A DNA stretch of 64,000 nt from Burkholderiales bacterium (GCA_019634975.1 JAHCAI010000002.1:62001-126000), one strand, 5' to 3'; shown: positions 1 through 8,852, counted from the stretch's first letter. Numbers and translations are program-made. The notes: generated by a model from the sequence alone, not told the origin.

Positions 1-3
1 ACC

Positions 4-348
4 ATGGCGGACATCAAGGTAGAGCATCTTGCGCAACTGATGCTGGGCATCGCCCGCAGCCAGCTTGCCGTGCTGGATTCGATAGAGAACCTCAAGGCGG
101 GGTTCAAGACCGGCCATGCGCGGTCGATCATCGAGAGCGCCTCGCGCATCCGCTCCAACCACCCGGAGACCCTGGCGGATTTTCCGTCGCGGCTGCTGCT
201 GCAGATGCTGGGCCGCAATCCGCCCGACGCCGAACGCCTCACGCGCGAGCTCGAGCACCTGCTGAGCGGCGAGAGCACCACGCCCTCGAAGGAGGCGCTG
301 GCGGCCGAAACCGCGCCCAAGGGGGCGGATTCGCTCGATATGACCTGA
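4..348 (+). CDS. hypothetical protein, 114 aa
   Basis: I do not recognise this gene. It encodes a 114-residue, probably soluble and mostly helical protein with no signal peptide or membrane segment. The first 90 residues look ordered (a leucine-rich stretch near 8-30, then charged helices), and the last 25 are low-complexity and Ala/Thr-rich. The ATG lies three bases from the window edge, so its ribosome binding site and any upstream start cannot be judged. It converges on the moeB-like gene, with only 19 bases between the stop codons. Confidence 0.6.
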   Translation: MADIKVEHLAQLMLGIARSQLAVLDSIENLKAGFKTGHARSIIESASRIRSNHPETLADFPSRLLLQMLGRNPPDAERLTRELEHLLSGESTTPSKEALAAETAPKGADSLDMT

Positions 349-367
349 GGGGCCGGGCAGGGCGGCG

Positions 368-1123
368 TCAGGCCGCGCGCGACCGGCACACCGCGCAGGC
401 GGGATCGCGTTTGAGGCCGACGCTGCGCAGGTCCATCGTCAGCGCGTCGACGAGCAGCAGGCGCCCGGTCAGCGTTTCCCCGGCGCCGGTCACGAGCTTC
501 AGCGCCTCCGCGGCCTGCATCGCGCCGATGATGCCCACCAGCGGCGCGAACACGCCCATCACCGCGCAGCGCATCTCCTCCGTTTCGCCGTCCTCGGGAA
601 ACAGGCAGGCATAACAGGGCGAGTCGGCGCGGCGCAGGTCGAATACCGCGAGCTGGCCGTCGAAACGGATGCCTGCGCCCGACACCAGCGGTTTGCCGGC
701 GCGCACGCAGGCGCGGTTGACGGCGTGGCGGGTCTCGAAATTGTCGCAGCCGTCGATCACCACGTCGGCGGCATCCACCAGCTGCTGCAGCCGGTCGCCG
801 GATACCCGCTCGGCGACGGCATGGATGCGGATTCCCGGATTGAGGCCGAGCAGCGTGGCGCGCGCGGAGTCGACCTTTTTCTCCCCGATCGAGGCCTCGC
901 GGTGGACGATCTGCCGCTGCAGGTTGGTGAGGTCGACGCTGTCGCCGTCGCAGAGCGTGAGCGTGCCGATTCCCGCCGAAGCGAGATAGAGCGCGGCCGG
1001 CGAGCCGAGGCCGCCGGCGCCGATCAGCAGCGCGTGGGCGTCGAGCAGCCGCTGCTGGCCCTCGATGCCGATTTCCGGGAGCAGGATGTGCCGGCTGTAG
1101 CGCAGCAGTTGATGGTCGTCCAT
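368..1123 (-). CDS. moeB: MoeB/ThiF-family adenylyltransferase
   Basis: This 251-residue protein belongs to the E1-like ThiF/MoeB/HesA family, which adenylates the C-terminus of a ubiquitin-like sulfur carrier (MoaD or ThiS). The glycine-rich nucleotide loop GAGGLGSP lies at 35-42 and the family motif with N67, Q69 and R70 follows. The candidate reactive cysteine is C186, in RCAVMG. Two CxxC pairs (C170/C173 and C243/C246) would bind the structural zinc. Length is normal for MoeB without a rhodanese extension. Sequence alone cannot separate MoeB from ThiF, and no moa or thi genes lie nearby. Confidence 0.85.
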   Translation of the reverse strand: MDDHQLLRYSRHILLPEIGIEGQQRLLDAHALLIGAGGLGSPAALYLASAGIGTLTLCDGDSVDLTNLQRQIVHREASIGEKKVDSARATLLGLNPGIRIHAVAERVSGDRLQQLVDAADVVIDGCDNFETRHAVNRACVRAGKPLVSGAGIRFDGQLAVFDLRRADSPCYACLFPEDGETEEMRCAVMGVFAPLVGIIGAMQAAEALKLVTGAGETLTGRLLLVDALTMDLRSVGLKRDPACAVCRSRAA

Positions 1124-1151
1124 GGCGCGAATCTAGCGGTTGCCGCCCCTG

Positions 1152-1182
1152 AAAACAACAACGCCCGGCTCGGCCGGGCGTT
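1152..1182 (-). terminator. Rho-independent terminator after ctpA
   Basis: Read leftward, a nine-pair GC-rich stem (AACGCCCGG with CCGGGCGTT) closes a short loop and is followed by TGTTGTTTT. It sits just past the ctpA stop and upstream of the moeB start, so it would end the gpmI-envC-ctpA transcript. Confidence 0.75.
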
Positions 1183-1202
1183 GCGCGGAGCCTGGGGAGC
1201 GG

Positions 1203-2627
1203 TCAGTTCGCCTTGGCGACCGAACGGCTCTTCAGGAAGGCGACCGCCTGGTTCAGCTCGTAATCGTTGGGCGAGACCACCTGGCCGGGTTCGGGGCGCA
1301 GCGATTTCTCGTCGACGTCCTTCGGTCGCGGTGCCGGAGTGAAGCCGAATTTCTGCGCCGACTTCGCCGCCGCCTCGGCCTTGTCGGCCGGTTTCTCGGT
1401 GGCGCCCTCGGTGAGGTGCTTGGTGAGGTCGGCCTCGCGCAGTTTCAGAGCCGCGCGGTCGGTGACGACGTCGTCCAGCGGGATGTCCGGCACGATGCCG
1501 CGCGCCTGGATCGAGCGGCCCTTCGGCGTGTAGTAGCGCGCCGTGGTCAGCTTGATCGCGGTGTTGTTGCCCAGCGGCAGGATGGTCTGCACCGAGCCCT
1601 TGCCGAAGGTCTGCTGGCCCATCACCACCGCGCGCTCGTGATCCTGCAGCGCGCCGGCGACGATTTCCGAGGCCGAGGCGGAACCGCCGTTGACCAGCAC
1701 CACCATCGGCACCGTCTTCGCTTCCGCCGGCAGGCGCTTCAGGAAATCCTCCTTGTTGCGGCCGCGCAGGTAATGCTCGGGACTCGCGTTGAGTTTCATC
1801 CTCGCGTCCTCGGTGCGCCCGTCGGTGTAGACCACCAGCGCATCCCGCGGCAGGAAGGCGGCGGACACCGCGACCGCGCCGTTGAGCAGGCCGCCCGGAT
1901 CGTTGCGCAGGTCGAGCACGAGTCCCTTCATCGGGCCCTGGTTCTGCTTGAACAGGTTTTCCACGGCGCGCGCGAGGTTCTCGCCGGTATGTTCCTGGAA
2001 CTGGCTGACGCGGACATAGGCGTAGCCCGGCTCGAGCAGCGTCGACTTGACGCTCTGGATCTTGATCACCGCGCGCGTCAGCGTGACGACGATGGGCTTG
2101 GGTTCGCCCTTGCGCACGATGGTCAGCACGATCTGGGTGTTGGGCTTGCCGCGCATGCGCTTGACCGCGTCGCCGAGCGTCATGCCCTTGACCGAAGTCT
2201 CGTCGAGCTTGACGATCAGGTCGCCGGCCTTGATGCCGGCGCGCGAGGCCGGCGAATCGTCGATCGGCGAAACCACGCGCACGAAACCGTCTTCCATGCC
2301 GACCTCGATGCCGAGGCCGCCGAACTCGCCCTGGGTGCCCACCTGCATTTCCCTGAACGCTTCCTGGTCGAGGTAGGCGGAGTGCGGGTCGAGGCCGGTC
2401 AGCATGCCGTTGATGGCCTCGGTGATCAGCTTCCTGTCCTCGACCGGCTCGACATAGTCGCTCTTGATGCGGCCGAAAACCTCGGTGAAGGCGCGCAGTT
2501 CCTCGATCGGCAGCGGCAAGGCCGAGGGGGCGCTGCGCTGGGCGACTGCCGAATAATTCAGGCTGATCGCGACGCCGATGAGGACGCCACAGATGACCAG
2601 GCCCAACTGACTGAATTTGCTGCGCAT
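1203..2627 (-). CDS. ctpA: S41-family C-terminal processing peptidase
   Basis: This is a 474-residue carboxyl-terminal processing protease of the S41 family, expected to act in the periplasm on envelope proteins. An N-terminal hydrophobic segment (about 8-29) is a signal peptide or anchor. A PDZ domain (about 102-175) presents substrate to the peptidase core. The catalytic Ser-Lys pair is visible: S318 in GGSASASEI and K343 in FGKGS, 25 residues apart as in the family. A good Shine-Dalgarno (AGGAGCA) precedes the ATG. It follows envC on the same strand, separated by 55 bases, an arrangement seen in other proteobacteria. Confidence 0.92.
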   Translation of the reverse strand: MRSKFSQLGLVICGVLIGVAISLNYSAVAQRSAPSALPLPIEELRAFTEVFGRIKSDYVEPVEDRKLITEAINGMLTGLDPHSAYLDQEAFREMQVGTQGEFGGLGIEVGMEDGFVRVVSPIDDSPASRAGIKAGDLIVKLDETSVKGMTLGDAVKRMRGKPNTQIVLTIVRKGEPKPIVVTLTRAVIKIQSVKSTLLEPGYAYVRVSQFQEHTGENLARAVENLFKQNQGPMKGLVLDLRNDPGGLLNGAVAVSAAFLPRDALVVYTDGRTEDARMKLNASPEHYLRGRNKEDFLKRLPAEAKTVPMVVLVNGGSASASEIVAGALQDHERAVVMGQQTFGKGSVQTILPLGNNTAIKLTTARYYTPKGRSIQARGIVPDIPLDDVVTDRAALKLREADLTKHLTEGATEKPADKAEAAAKSAQKFGFTPAPRPKDVDEKSLRPEPGQVVSPNDYELNQAVAFLKSRSVAKAN

Positions 2628-2682
2628 GTGCTGCTCCTGCCGCGCCAGGCGGCTGCTGTGAATGTGTTGCCCTTGCCCGCTG

Positions 2683-3864
2683 CTACCTCAACCGGACCCA
2701 CTGCAGGGGGTCGAACGGCCGTCCTTCGTGCCGCATTTCAAAGTATAAGCCCGATTCCGCATTGCCACCGCTGTTGCCCACGGTGGCCACTGTCTCGCCG
2801 CCGCGTATCAGGTCGCCGACCTGCTTCAGCAGCGCTTCGGCATTGGCGTAGAGGGTCATGTAGCTGTCGCCATGGTCGACGATCAGCAGGTTGCCGAAGC
2901 CACGCAGCCAGTCCGCATACACCACCCTCCCGGCGGCCACTGCCCGCACGTCCTCGCCGGCCCGGGCGGCGATGAACAGGCCTTTCCAGGTCACCCCGCC
3001 GTCTGCACGTGGACTGCCGAAACGGCTGCCAAGTTCCCCGCGCACCGGGAGCGCAAGCTGTCCCCGCAGGGCGGCGAAGGGGCTGCCGTCACCTGTACCG
3101 GACGGCAGGGCGTCGTTGCGCGGCCGCGGCTTGCCGGCCGGCGCGGGCTTGCGCACCAGACGCGTCAGCTGCTCCACCAGCCGGGTCAGGCGGTTTTCGC
3201 TGGCCTGCATCGCGCGCATCTGCTGCTGCTGTTTGCGGATGTCCTGGGACAGCCGCGACAGCACCCCGGCGCGGGCGCGCTTTTCCCGCTCGAGGCGGGC
3301 GCGCTGGGCGGTCTGCTCGGCGGTGATGCGGGCAATCGCCGCGGCCTCTTCCGAAATTTGCGCCTGCAGACGTTCAAGCTCCCGCAGGTTGGCGCGCAGC
3401 CCCTCCACCAGGCGCGCGCGGGCGCGCGCGACATGCGCCAGGTAATGCAGCTGGCGTGCCATTGCATTGGGGTCTTCCCGGCCGAGCACCAGGCGCAGCG
3501 CGTCGGGCTCGCCCTGCAGGTACTGCTGGCGCAGCATGCGGCCGAGCAGATCCTGCTGGCTGCGCATGGCGGCGGCGGCTGCATCCTCGGACTTGCGCAG
3601 CGCTGCCAGCCGGGCGCCCGATTCGCGGGACTGCACCGCCAGCTGGCGCAGCTCGCGGTTGGCCTCGGAGATGGCACGCTCCGATTCGCGCAGGGCGTCG
3701 GAGGCCTCGCTGCGGCTTTCCTCGGCAGCGGCCAGCTTTTTCTGCAGCGCCGAAATCCGCGCGCGCAGTTCGCGCAATTCCTCCTGCGTCTGTCCCGCCG
3801 TCGCGGCCTGGGCCGCGGGTGCCAGCGCCAGGCTGGCAATGAGCAGGCCTGCGAACCGGTTCAC
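2683..3864 (-). CDS. envC: EnvC-like murein hydrolase activator
   Basis: This 393-residue periplasmic protein has a signal peptide (about 1-20, ending AQA), a long coiled coil to about residue 250, and a C-terminal LytM/M23 domain (about 275-393). The LytM domain lacks the expected zinc ligands: the first His position reads WKGLFIAA, and the HxH and LHFEIR-type positions read HGDSYMTLYAN and LYFEMR. It is therefore probably non-catalytic and activates AmiA/AmiB-type amidases during septum splitting, as EnvC does. I chose the GTG at 3864, which overlaps the gpmI stop (GTGA) and starts right at the signal peptide. The longer reading frame upstream is an out-of-frame shadow of gpmI. Confidence 0.88.
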   Translation of the reverse strand: MNRFAGLLIASLALAPAAQAATAGQTQEELRELRARISALQKKLAAAEESRSEASDALRESERAISEANRELRQLAVQSRESGARLAALRKSEDAAAAAMRSQQDLLGRMLRQQYLQGEPDALRLVLGREDPNAMARQLHYLAHVARARARLVEGLRANLRELERLQAQISEEAAAIARITAEQTAQRARLEREKRARAGVLSRLSQDIRKQQQQMRAMQASENRLTRLVEQLTRLVRKPAPAGKPRPRNDALPSGTGDGSPFAALRGQLALPVRGELGSRFGSPRADGGVTWKGLFIAARAGEDVRAVAAGRVVYADWLRGFGNLLIVDHGDSYMTLYANAEALLKQVGDLIRGGETVATVGNSGGNAESGLYFEMRHEGRPFDPLQWVRLR

Positions 3865-5396
3865 GCAAACTCGATCAGCGGGCGTCCCGTCATTTCGGCG
3901 GGTTGCGGCAGCCCCATCATCGCCAGCAGCGTCGGCGCCACGTCCTGCAGCGCGCCGCCCTTGGCGACGCTGGCCTTGCGCCCGACGTAGAGCAGCGGCA
4001 CCAGGTTCAGCGTGTGCGCCGTGTGCGGCTGCTGCGATTCGGGATCGCGCATGGTTTCGGCATTGCCGTGGTCCGCGGTGAACAGCACCTCGCCGCCGAT
4101 GCCGCGCATGGCGTCGACGATGCGGCCTATGCACTCGTCGAGCACCTCGACGGCCCGGGTCGCCGCTTCCAGATTGCCGGTGTGCCCGACCATGTCGCCG
4201 TTGGCGTAATTGCAGACGATGGCGTCGTAGCGGCGCGACTGGATGGCTTCGATCAGCCGGTCGGTGACCTCGCGCGCGCTCATCTCGGGCTGCAGGTCAT
4301 AGGTGGCGACCTTGGGCGAGGGCACCAGCACGCGGTCTTCCCCGGGGTAGGGCGTTTCCACGCCGCCGTTGAAGAAATAAGTGACGTGGGCGTACTTTTC
4401 CGTCTCGGCGATGCGCAGCTGGCGCAGCCCCTGCTGCGACAGGTATTCGCCGAAGCCGTTGCGGATCTGCTGCGGGCCGAAGGCCGCGGGGATATGGCTG
4501 AAGTCCTCGCCGTAGCTGGTCAGCGTGCAGTAATAGCCGAGCCTGGGCACCCGCTTGCGCGCGAATCCGGCAAATGCCGGGTCGGTCAGGGCCGCAGTCA
4601 TCTGGCGCGCGCGGTCCGAGCGGAAATTCATGAATACCGCGGTGTCGCCGTCGTTCATGCGCGCCGGCGCCGCAGCTGCCGGCACAATGGCGGTGGCCTT
4701 GACGAATTCATCGGTTTCGCCGCGGGCATAGGCGGCCTTGAGGCCGGCCAGCGCATCGGCTGCGGTGAACTGCGCGCGGCCGTCGACGATCAGGTCGTAG
4801 GCGGACTCGACACGTTCCCAGCGCTGGTCGCGGTCCATCGCGAAATAACGGCCGCAGATCGAGGCAATGCGCGCATTGCCCAGCGCGCGGCATTTCCGCT
4901 CCAGCGCGGCGAGGGAGGCTTCCGCGCTCTGCGGCGGCGTGTCGCGCCCGTCGAGAAAGGCATGCACCAGCACCTGCTTCGCGCCCTTCGTCGCGGCGAG
5001 ATCGAGCAGGGCGTGAATCTGCGACTCGTGGCTGTGCACGCCACCGGGGGAGAGCAGGCCCAGCACGTGCAGGCTGCCGTTTCCGGCCTTGCCGATGGCG
5101 GAGTCCAGCACCGGATTCGCGGCAAACTCGCCGGTTTCGATCGCGTGCTCGATCTTGGTGTAATCCTGGTACACCACGCGGCCGGCGCCGATGTTCATGT
5201 GGCCGACCTCGGAATTGCCCATCTGCTGCGCGGGCAGGCCGACCCATTTCTCGGAGGCATCGATGATGGTGTGCGGGCAGGTTTTCCAGAGAAAATTCCA
5301 GTGCGGCTTGCGCGCCTGGCAGATGGCGTTGTCGTCGCAGTCCTCGCGATGGCCGAAACCGTCGAGAATGACCAGCAGCACGGGTGTTATCTTCAT
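3861..5396 (-). CDS. gpmI: 2,3-bisphosphoglycerate-independent phosphoglycerate mutase
   Basis: This 511-residue enzyme interconverts 3- and 2-phosphoglycerate in glycolysis, using two metal ions and a phosphoserine intermediate. D12 in the LDGFG metal motif, the nucleophile S62 in MGNSEVGHMNIGAGR, and the C-terminal FTADHGNAE metal motif are all present. Length is normal for GpmI. It is the first gene of the leftward gpmI-envC-ctpA set, overlapping envC by four bases. The upstream region is AT-rich and shared with the divergent arsR gene. No strong Shine-Dalgarno is visible. Confidence 0.95.
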   Translation of the reverse strand: MKITPVLLVILDGFGHREDCDDNAICQARKPHWNFLWKTCPHTIIDASEKWVGLPAQQMGNSEVGHMNIGAGRVVYQDYTKIEHAIETGEFAANPVLDSAIGKAGNGSLHVLGLLSPGGVHSHESQIHALLDLAATKGAKQVLVHAFLDGRDTPPQSAEASLAALERKCRALGNARIASICGRYFAMDRDQRWERVESAYDLIVDGRAQFTAADALAGLKAAYARGETDEFVKATAIVPAAAAPARMNDGDTAVFMNFRSDRARQMTAALTDPAFAGFARKRVPRLGYYCTLTSYGEDFSHIPAAFGPQQIRNGFGEYLSQQGLRQLRIAETEKYAHVTYFFNGGVETPYPGEDRVLVPSPKVATYDLQPEMSAREVTDRLIEAIQSRRYDAIVCNYANGDMVGHTGNLEAATRAVEVLDECIGRIVDAMRGIGGEVLFTADHGNAETMRDPESQQPHTAHTLNLVPLLYVGRKASVAKGGALQDVAPTLLAMMGLPQPAEMTGRPLIEFA

Positions 5397-5478
5397 GATT
5401 TTTAAGGGTTTTTAAGATATTTGCAATGCAGTATAATTCTAAATCATTTCAACGGCTTTGGGCGGCGCCCGGGGTGTC
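5397..5478. promoter_or_regulatory. Divergent gpmI/arsR promoter region
   Basis: This 82-base AT-rich gap between divergent genes contains a perfect -10 hexamer TATAAT at 5432-5437 on the plus strand, preceded by a T-rich stretch that is a weak -35. A near direct repeat, TTTAAGG / TTTAAGA, at about 5400-5416 could be part of an operator for the ArsR protein or belong to the gpmI promoter. The -10 is seen directly. Regulation is inferred. Confidence 0.45.
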
Positions 5479-5805
5479 ATGACGGATGTTGCGGCAGTTC
5501 GAGAGCAGTTGCTGGAGCGCGAAGAGCACATCGAGCAGGCTTCGCGGGCCCTCAAGGCAATGGCGCATCCGCTGCGCCTGAAGATCCTGTGCGTGCTGGG
5601 CGACCAAGAGGTGAGCGTCCAGGATATTGTCGATTGTGTGGGCACTTCACAGAGCAACATATCCCAGCATCTCGCGATACTGCGCGAGAAAGGCGTGCTG
5701 CGCACGCGCAAGGACGCCAACCGAGTGTATTACCGCATCGGCGATGAGCGCACGCTGACGCTGATCGGCATGATGCGGGAAGTGTTTTGCGGTCCCGAAA
5801 AGTAG
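5479..5805 (+). CDS. ArsR-family winged-helix transcriptional regulator
   Basis: This 108-residue protein is an ArsR/SmtB-type winged helix-turn-helix regulator. A helical N-terminus (to about 30) precedes the core, which starts at AMAHPLRLKILCVL. The recognition helix region is TSQSNISQHLAILREKGVL and the wing is TRKDANRVYYRI. The classical metal-binding CxC in the recognition region is absent, so metal sensing is not supported; redox or other signals are possible. I chose the ATG at 5479 over a TTG at 5458 because it gives the normal family start. It lies just upstream of the oligosaccharyltransferase gene but need not regulate it. Confidence 0.85.
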   Translation: MTDVAAVREQLLEREEHIEQASRALKAMAHPLRLKILCVLGDQEVSVQDIVDCVGTSQSNISQHLAILREKGVLRTRKDANRVYYRIGDERTLTLIGMMREVFCGPEK

Positions 5806-5862
5806 GTCCCTGCCCAGCCTGTCCCCCCGGCGGGCGGGCATTCGCCTGAAGCCGGAGCGCGC

Positions 5863-7620
5863 ATGACCGATCCGGCAGTGCCGAACCGGCCGGCGCGCCT
5901 CGGCCTCGCCGCCGCAACGCTGCTGTGCGTGCTGCCCTTCCTGCAGCCCTATCACCGTTATCCGCTGACCTCCTTCTACTCGGAATGGCTGGCACTCGCC
6001 TGCGGCCTCGGCGTGATTGCCGTGTTGATGGGCCGCCGTGCCTGGAGCGATGCCGAGGTGCCCTGGGCGTCGCTGCCGCTGTTCGCGCTCGCGGGATGGC
6101 TGATCGTGCATGGCGCCGCCGGCTGGTCGCCCTATTTCGGCCAGGCGCTGCTCGGCGCGCTGTATCTGGTCTGGGCCGGATTGCTGGTCATTGCCGGACG
6201 GGCCCTGGTGCGCGCCTGCGGTGCCGACGCCGTCGGCACGGTGCTTGCCGGCGCGCTGGTCGCCAGCGCCCTGCTGAGTGCGCTGGTCGGCGTGATCCAG
6301 CATTTCAACCTGATCACACCGGTCAATGACTACATCACGCGCCTGCACGGCGCAGCGGTCTTCGGCAACCTCGCGCAAGCCAATCACTACGCTGCGCTCA
6401 TCGCACTCGGGCTGTTCAGCATCGCGCAACTGCACAGCCGCGGCCGTCTGCCGCTGCCGGCCGCGGCCCTCATCGCGCTGCCGCTGCTGTTCGTGCTCGG
6501 CCTGTCCGGTTCGCGCAGCGTCTGGCTGTATCTGCTGGCGGGATTCGCCTGGGCGCTGCGCCTGCGCATGGCCGGCGATGACCGCCAGACTCGCCGGCTG
6601 TTCGCCTGGACCGCCTCGTTCATCATCCTGCATTACCTCTTGCAGCTCGCCGCCGGTTACGGCTGGCTTGCGCCCGCACAGCGTGAGGCGGTCACCGCGG
6701 TGGAGCGCCTGTTCACCGGAGCGGCCAGCGTCAGCGACCGCATTGCCCTGTGGCAGGCGGCGCTGGCGATTGCCGCCGAACGTCCGCTGCAGGGTGTCGG
6801 CTGGGGCGGCTTCGCCATCGCCTATTTCCAGCATCTTGCCGGGCCCGCTGCCGCCGGATCGCCGGGCCTCTACAACAATGTCCACAACCTGCCGCTGCAC
6901 CTGCTCGCCGAAACCGGCGTCATCGGTGCGTCCCTGCTGTTGCTGCCCCTGGCCTGGGGGCTGTGGCGCGCGCTGCGCGCGCGGCCGGATCCCGCGCACT
7001 GGTGGCTGTGGGCGACGCTGGGCGTGTTCGGCCTCCACAGCCTGCTCGAGTATCCGCTGTGGTACGCCTATTTCCTCGGCATCGCCGCACTGCTGCTGGG
7101 ACTTTGTCCCGCGCCGGCACTGCGGCCGCGGCTGGCGCGCTTCGGCCGCCTGATCGCCGCCTCGGCGGTGCTGGCGGGGGCCGCAAACCTGCTGTTCCTG
7201 TGGAATGACTACCGGGTGTTCGAGCGCGCGGTGCGGCCGACGATGGAGCAGCTGCGCGATCCGGACTTCGTCAACACGATACTGCGCATCCACCGCAACG
7301 CGCTGCTGACACCCTACGTCGAACTGTCGATGGTGATGCCGCTGCCGGCGAGCGCCGAGGACCTGCAGCGTCGCCTGGCATTGAATGAGCGGGTGATCCG
7401 CTTCACGCCGCAGCCGGTGCTGGTGTACCGCCAGGCGCTGCTGCTGGCCTTTGCCGGCCGCGCGGCTGAGGCGCGCAACCTGCTCGCCGCCGCGCGGCGT
7501 GCCTACCCCGCGGCGCCCGCCGGCTTCGAAGAGCGTCTCGCGCAGCTCGCCCGGGAACAGCCGGCGCTGTTCCGTCCTCTGTTAGAATCCGCGCATTCCG
7601 GCCCCAGGCCCCCGCAATAA
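5863..7620 (+). CDS. PglL-family O-oligosaccharyltransferase (Wzy_C/O-antigen ligase superfamily)
   Basis: This 585-residue polytopic membrane protein has about ten or more hydrophobic helices over residues 15-440 and a soluble C-terminal tail of about 140 residues. Motifs of the PglL branch are visible: FGNLAQANHYA near 167, the periplasmic loop with VHNLPLHLLAETG near 342, and HSLLEYPLWYAYFL near 391. PglL enzymes transfer lipid-linked glycans in the periplasm to Ser/Thr of proteins, classically type IV pilins. Adjacency to an MSHA pilus locus makes pilins plausible substrates. A Wzy polymerase or WaaL ligase role cannot be excluded from sequence. Confidence 0.8.
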   Translation: MTDPAVPNRPARLGLAAATLLCVLPFLQPYHRYPLTSFYSEWLALACGLGVIAVLMGRRAWSDAEVPWASLPLFALAGWLIVHGAAGWSPYFGQALLGALYLVWAGLLVIAGRALVRACGADAVGTVLAGALVASALLSALVGVIQHFNLITPVNDYITRLHGAAVFGNLAQANHYAALIALGLFSIAQLHSRGRLPLPAAALIALPLLFVLGLSGSRSVWLYLLAGFAWALRLRMAGDDRQTRRLFAWTASFIILHYLLQLAAGYGWLAPAQREAVTAVERLFTGAASVSDRIALWQAALAIAAERPLQGVGWGGFAIAYFQHLAGPAAAGSPGLYNNVHNLPLHLLAETGVIGASLLLLPLAWGLWRALRARPDPAHWWLWATLGVFGLHSLLEYPLWYAYFLGIAALLLGLCPAPALRPRLARFGRLIAASAVLAGAANLLFLWNDYRVFERAVRPTMEQLRDPDFVNTILRIHRNALLTPYVELSMVMPLPASAEDLQRRLALNERVIRFTPQPVLVYRQALLLAFAGRAAEARNLLAAARRAYPAAPAGFEERLAQLAREQPALFRPLLESAHSGPRPPQ

Positions 7621-7630
7621 CCGTTTTCCC

Positions 7631-8065
7631 ATGGATGCCTTCATCGTTTTTCTGCAGAAAAGCCCGTTCAACATGATGTTGTTCGGCGGTGCCGTCGCCA
7701 CCGGCGCGATGCTGCTGTGGCCTTTGCTGATGCGGCCTTTCCGCGCCGGACGTGAAGTCAGCGCGCTCGAGGCCGTGCAGCTGATCAACCGCAAGGATGC
7801 CCTCGTCGTCGACGTGCGCGACACCGGCGAGTACGAGGCCGGCCATGTCGCCGGCGCGCGGCATGTGCCGGAGAAGCAGCTCACCGAGCGCCTGCGCGAG
7901 CTCGAGAAATTCCGCGAGCGGCCGATCATCGTCACCTGCCGCAGCGGCACGCGCTCCCAGGTTGCGGTGCAGGTCCTGCGCCGCAACGGCTTCAATGAGG
8001 CCGTGAACCTGCGCGGCGGCATCGGCGCCTGGGAACAGGCCGGCATGCCGCTCGAGAGACGCTGA
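7631..8065 (+). CDS. Membrane-anchored rhodanese-domain protein
   Basis: This 144-residue protein has one N-terminal membrane helix (about 14-34) and a single rhodanese domain (about 43-140). The putative catalytic cysteine is C103 in the loop VTCRSGTRS, so sulfurtransferase activity is possible. It heads the rightward set rhodanese-grxC-secB-SH3-gpsA, a grouping common in betaproteobacteria. The last 17 codons (RGGIGAWEQAGMPLERR) recur at 35856-35906 fused to mshN. This is therefore the only full-length copy in the window and marks the left edge of the repeated unit. Confidence 0.9.
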   Translation: MDAFIVFLQKSPFNMMLFGGAVATGAMLLWPLLMRPFRAGREVSALEAVQLINRKDALVVDVRDTGEYEAGHVAGARHVPEKQLTERLRELEKFRERPIIVTCRSGTRSQVAVQVLRRNGFNEAVNLRGGIGAWEQAGMPLERR

Positions 8066-8079
8066 CCCGGGAGCGCGCC

Positions 8080-8337
8080 ATGGCAAAAGTCCGCATGTAC
8101 ACCACCGCCGTCTGCCCCTACTGCCAGATGGCCGAGCAGCTGCTGCGCGCCAAGGGCGTGGCCGAGATCGACAAGGTCCGCGTGGACCTCGATCCCGCGC
8201 AGCGCGAGGACATGATGGCGCGCACCGGTCGCCGCACCGTGCCGCAGATCTACATCGGCGACACCCACGTCGGCGGCTACGACGACCTTTCGGCGCTGGA
8301 CCGCGCCGGCAAGCTGGACCCGCTGCTGGCGGCGTGA
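8080..8337 (+). CDS. grxC: Glutaredoxin 3, locus 1 copy
   Basis: This 85-residue glutaredoxin would reduce disulfides in the cytoplasm using glutathione. The dithiol active site CPYC is at residues 12-15, followed by the family's TVPQIYIGDTHVGGYDD segment, which holds the cis-proline and the glutathione-binding GG. It starts 14 bases after the rhodanese gene and is probably co-transcribed with secB. A second intact copy lies at 35924-36181. This copy uses more GC-ending codons than that one. Confidence 0.95.
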   Translation: MAKVRMYTTAVCPYCQMAEQLLRAKGVAEIDKVRVDLDPAQREDMMARTGRRTVPQIYIGDTHVGGYDDLSALDRAGKLDPLLAA

Positions 8338-8373
8338 GCGCCGGCGCGAGACTGAATCCGAGGAAATCATTGA

Positions 8374-8841
8374 ATGAGCGAGCAAGCACAACCGCAGTTC
8401 GGCATCGAGAAAATCTACATCAAGGACCTGTCGCTGGAGATTCCCAACGCGCCGCAGATCTTCCTGGAGCGCGAGAATCCGCAGATCGAGATCAGCGTGC
8501 ACAACGCGGCGAGCCCGCTGGAGCAGGCGGGGCTCTATGAGGTCGTGATGACCGTGACGGCGACCGCGAAGCTGGGCGAGAAGACGGTGTTCCTGGTCGA
8601 GGTCGCGCAGGCGGGCATTTTCCAGATTCTCGGCCTGCCGCCCCAGGACACCGACGCCGTGCTCGGCATCATGTGCCCGAACACCCTGTTGCCCTATGCG
8701 CGGGAAGCCGTGGCCAGCATGGTGACGCGCGCCGGATTCCCGCCGGTGATGCTGCAGCACATGAATTTCGAGGCTGCGTACCACGAACGCCTGCGCCAGC
8801 TGCAGGAAGAGCAGGCGGCACAGGCGGCCACCCCCGGCTGA
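8374..8841 (+). CDS. secB: Protein-export chaperone SecB, locus 1 copy
   Basis: This 155-residue protein is the SecB chaperone, which keeps precursors unfolded and hands them to SecA. The conserved start FGIEKIYIKDLSLEIPNAP and the segment LGIMCPNTLLPYAREAV are present. An Ala/Gln-rich tail follows the last conserved helix. It lies between grxC and the SH3-like gene on the same strand. A second intact SecB at 36216-36689 differs at scattered positions (for example N46 reads T in the other copy, offset by two residues), so both could be functional. Confidence 0.96.
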   Translation: MSEQAQPQFGIEKIYIKDLSLEIPNAPQIFLERENPQIEISVHNAASPLEQAGLYEVVMTVTATAKLGEKTVFLVEVAQAGIFQILGLPPQDTDAVLGIMCPNTLLPYAREAVASMVTRAGFPPVMLQHMNFEAAYHERLRQLQEEQAAQAATPG

Positions 8842-8852
8842 GGCCTGCCGCG

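Noticed and set aside
1140..2975. A long plus-strand frame of 611 codons opposite ctpA
   Set aside because: It lies antisense to a gene with clear catalytic motifs, has Arg/His-rich low-complexity composition typical of GC-rich shadow frames, and lacks a ribosome binding site.
3865..4134. N-terminal extension of EnvC by about 90 residues
   Set aside because: It overlaps gpmI out of frame. The GTG at 3864 with GTGA overlap starts precisely at a signal peptide.
5479..5805. Naming the ArsR-family gene as an arsenic-responsive arsR
   Set aside because: The typical metal-binding cysteine motif is missing and no arsenic resistance genes are nearby.
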